From positions 1 to 6,671 of the forward strand of contig DCIO01000008.1 of the NCBI GenBank assembly GCA_002315885.1: DNA of 6,671 nt, read 5' to 3'. The position numbers were made by a program, and so were the translations under genes. The notes under the pieces are model-generated. The model was not told where the DNA came from and searched no databases. It was given only the letters and a program-made list of their open reading frames with translations. Shown here in pieces: positions 5,521 through 6,671 of this stretch (its first letter is position 1; each line of letters opens with the position of its first letter). The DNA comes from Lentisphaeria bacterium UBA1724 (GTDB taxonomy: Bacteria; Verrucomicrobiota; Lentisphaeria; Oligosphaerales; Oligosphaeraceae).

Positions 5521-5545
5521 CTCCAGGCTTTCGCCTGGAGCACAC
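5521..5545 (-). repeat. Inverted REP-like hairpin of the same family
   Basis: CTCCAGGC (5521-5528), TTTC, GCCTGGAG (5533-5540): a perfect 8-bp stem. Read on the minus strand it is GTGTG followed by CTCCAGGC, loop GAAA and GCCTGGAG, the same layout as the hairpins at 5452-5510 (GTGTG tag, 8-bp arms, GNRA loop) with several compensated base changes in the arms. It is therefore an inverted, diverged member. It ends 6 nt from the oxidoreductase stop codon. Confidence 0.75.
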
Positions 5546-5551
5546 GACGGG

Positions 5552-6583
5552 TTACGCATCAAGCATTAAGCACTGTTCTCCGATGGTGACAGCCTTGCCG
5601 CCATTTTCGGCGCTCTTCTGAATGCCGATGCATGCCAGGTGTGCGTTGACTGCGGAGCGGATATTATTTGGGGACTCACGATCTTCCTGGATGCACTGGA
5701 CGAACTGGTTGACCAGCGCGGGGAAAGGATGCGAATAGACATCGCCGCTCTTGGAGGCACCAGTATCCAGGGTGAAGTAATCCTTCTGTCCCTCGAAGCG
5801 CTTCAGGAAGAACTTATCGTTGACGATGGTGCCATTTTCCCCCAGGAGGGTAAGATTTGTAGTGAAGGGGTTGGTTCCCACTAGCGAGCAGGTGAACACA
5901 CCGATGGCGCCGTTATCGAATTGTACCTGAGCGGTCTGCACGGGCGGATATTCGTAGTAGTCGCCTACCATGATCCCCTGGGCGGAGACGCGTCGGATAT
6001 CGCTCCCCAGCACAAATCGAGCCATATCCACCGAATGGCAGCCACCGAGAATAAATGCGCAGCCCGTCTGTGCCTGGTGCTTCATCCAGCCCTTGCGCTC
6101 CCGTCCGAACCAGTAGTCCGCATTGACCATGAAGACACGCCCCAGTTCGCCTTCCTGGACCAATTTCTTCTGCAATAGCACCCTGGGATTGAAGCGCTGG
6201 ACGAACCCCACCTGGGTGTGTGTCTTGGCGGCTTCCGTGGTGGCAATCAACCGCGGGATATCCTCTTCGAGGATGGCGATGGGTTTGTCCACAAAAACAT
6301 GCTTTCCTGCCGCCAGGGCGCGGATGGTCTCTTCCGCGTGCTGGTTATTGGGCGTGCAGAGGGAGATGATGTCGATTTCGTCGTCATCCAGGAGTTGCTG
6401 GAAATCGGTGTAGGCGCGTGTTTCGACGCCGAATTCCGCCTGCTTGGCCTGGATGCTCTCCAGACGGCGGCTCCCCAGGGCAACCACTTGGCAATACGGA
6501 TTCTTCAAGTAGGCATTGATGTGGCCGCTGGCGACCCAGCCACAACCCCATACTGCACAACCAAATTTACCATTCTTCAGCAT
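5552..6583 (-). CDS. Gfo/Idh/MocA-family NAD(P)-dependent oxidoreductase
   Basis: A 343-residue cytoplasmic dehydrogenase of the glucose-fructose oxidoreductase/inositol dehydrogenase/MocA family, which oxidises or reduces sugars and cyclitols with NAD(P). The N-terminal Rossmann fold (about 6-120) opens with VWGCGWVASGHI (11-22), where the third glycine of GxGxxG is Ala18. The family's EKP motif appears as VDKPIA (98-103), with the usual catalytic lysine at K100. The C-terminal alpha/beta domain carries GGCHSVD (180-186), matching the HxxxD/HxxD region near the active site. Length is normal for the family and there is no signal peptide. The start is well supported by AGGAG 6 nt upstream. The gene converges on the MATE gene and is likely its own unit. 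The sugar substrate cannot be assigned; a link to amino-sugar use with the glycosidase is only a guess. Confidence 0.93.
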   Translation of the reverse strand: MLKNGKFGCAVWGCGWVASGHINAYLKNPYCQVVALGSRRLESIQAKQAEFGVETRAYTDFQQLLDDDEIDIISLCTPNNQHAEETIRALAAGKHVFVDKPIAILEEDIPRLIATTEAAKTHTQVGFVQRFNPRVLLQKKLVQEGELGRVFMVNADYWFGRERKGWMKHQAQTGCAFILGGCHSVDMARFVLGSDIRRVSAQGIMVGDYYEYPPVQTAQVQFDNGAIGVFTCSLVGTNPFTTNLTLLGENGTIVNDKFFLKRFEGQKDYFTLDTGASKSGDVYSHPFPALVNQFVQCIQEDRESPNNIRSAVNAHLACIGIQKSAENGGKAVTIGEQCLMLDA

Positions 6584-6589
6584 AGCAGG

Positions 6590-6594
6590 CTCCT
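6590..6594 (-). promoter_or_regulatory. Ribosome binding site of the oxidoreductase gene
   Basis: AGGAG on the minus strand, 6 nt before the ATG. It is the only textbook Shine-Dalgarno among the four genes and fixes the start codon. Confidence 0.75.
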
Positions 6595-6595
6595 G

Positions 6596-6620
6596 TTTTT
6601 GTCCACAAAATACACAAAAA
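6596..6620 (-). repeat. T/G-rich element upstream of the oxidoreductase
   Basis: Read on the minus strand this is TTTTTGTGTA, TTTTGTGG and then ACAAAAA. It matches the 351-381 element before the CDF gene, with one 9-bp unit fewer. It sits just upstream of the ribosome site, and a GC hairpin module (6649-6671) lies about 30 nt further upstream, the same order of parts as before the CDF gene. No clear sigma-70 promoter was seen. Confidence 0.65.
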
Positions 6621-6648
6621 GTTATTCTCTTTAGGGGGTAGGCGCTCG

Positions 6649-6671
6649 TTCGACGGCGGGGACGCCGTCGG
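6649..6671 (+). repeat. GC hairpin module, copy 4, cut by the window end
   Basis: CGACGGCG (6651-6658), loop GGGA, CGCCGTCG (6663-6670), preceded by TT as in copies 1-3 and followed by the first G of the expected tail. Arms and loop are identical to copy 1, 6.5 kb away. The purine loop shows that it points the same way as copies 1-3. More repeat DNA probably continues beyond the window. Confidence 0.85.

Noticed and set aside
5448..5551. Bidirectional intrinsic terminator
   Set aside because: The stems are good but no T-run follows any of them on either strand, so REP-like elements fit better.

Overview
The window holds four complete protein genes in a GC-rich bacterial background, framed and separated by an unusually dense set of short palindromic and tandem repeats. 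In order they are: a cation diffusion facilitator (CDF) metal exporter (444-1568, +), a secreted glycoside hydrolase of the GH123/DUF4091 type (1579-3921, +), a MATE-family efflux transporter (4047-5447, +), and a Gfo/Idh/MocA-family oxidoreductase (5552-6583, -) that converges on the other three. No rRNA, tRNA, CRISPR array or complete insertion sequence was seen. Organism: the GH123/DUF4091 enzyme with a galactose-binding-like N-terminus, the DRxFLSR-type MATE protein and the repeat-rich intergenic DNA would suit a member of the Planctomycetes-Verrucomicrobia-Lentisphaerae group or a similar polysaccharide-degrading lineage. This is an inference from protein style, not a firm assignment. The CDF protein resembles a branch I associate with gut Firmicutes and gut metagenomes.

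Layout. 1-130 is a lower-GC flank with a short open frame ending at 33 and a perfect 7-bp stem-loop (110-128); it may be the edge of a mobile element. 131-338 is a repeat block: three copies of a roughly 32-bp module built on an 8-bp-arm hairpin (CGACGGCG/CGCCGTCG), with ten tandem 9-bp CCTAGGCTN units between the first and second copies and two more before the first. 351-434 is a T/G-rich leader with two runs of 9-bp TTTTGTGTG-like units and a tiny 18-codon frame that stops 3 nt before the CDF start. A fourth hairpin module lies at the right edge (6649-6671), in the same orientation, so repeat modules border the gene block on both sides. The gap before the MATE gene holds a 28-bp-period direct repeat that runs to within 5 nt of its start codon. 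The gap between the convergent MATE and oxidoreductase genes is almost filled by three hairpins that share a 5' GTGTG tag, two direct and one inverted.

How the genes may work together. The CDF and GH123 genes are 10 nt apart and the MATE gene follows after 125 nt, so the three + genes could be co-transcribed. The shared theme would be a secreted enzyme acting on amino-sugar glycans plus two inner-membrane exporters, but no common pathway is proven. The oxidoreductase has its own ribosome site and an upstream T/G-rich element like the one before the CDF gene, so it is probably a separate unit. The most distinctive content is the repeat architecture rather than the genes.
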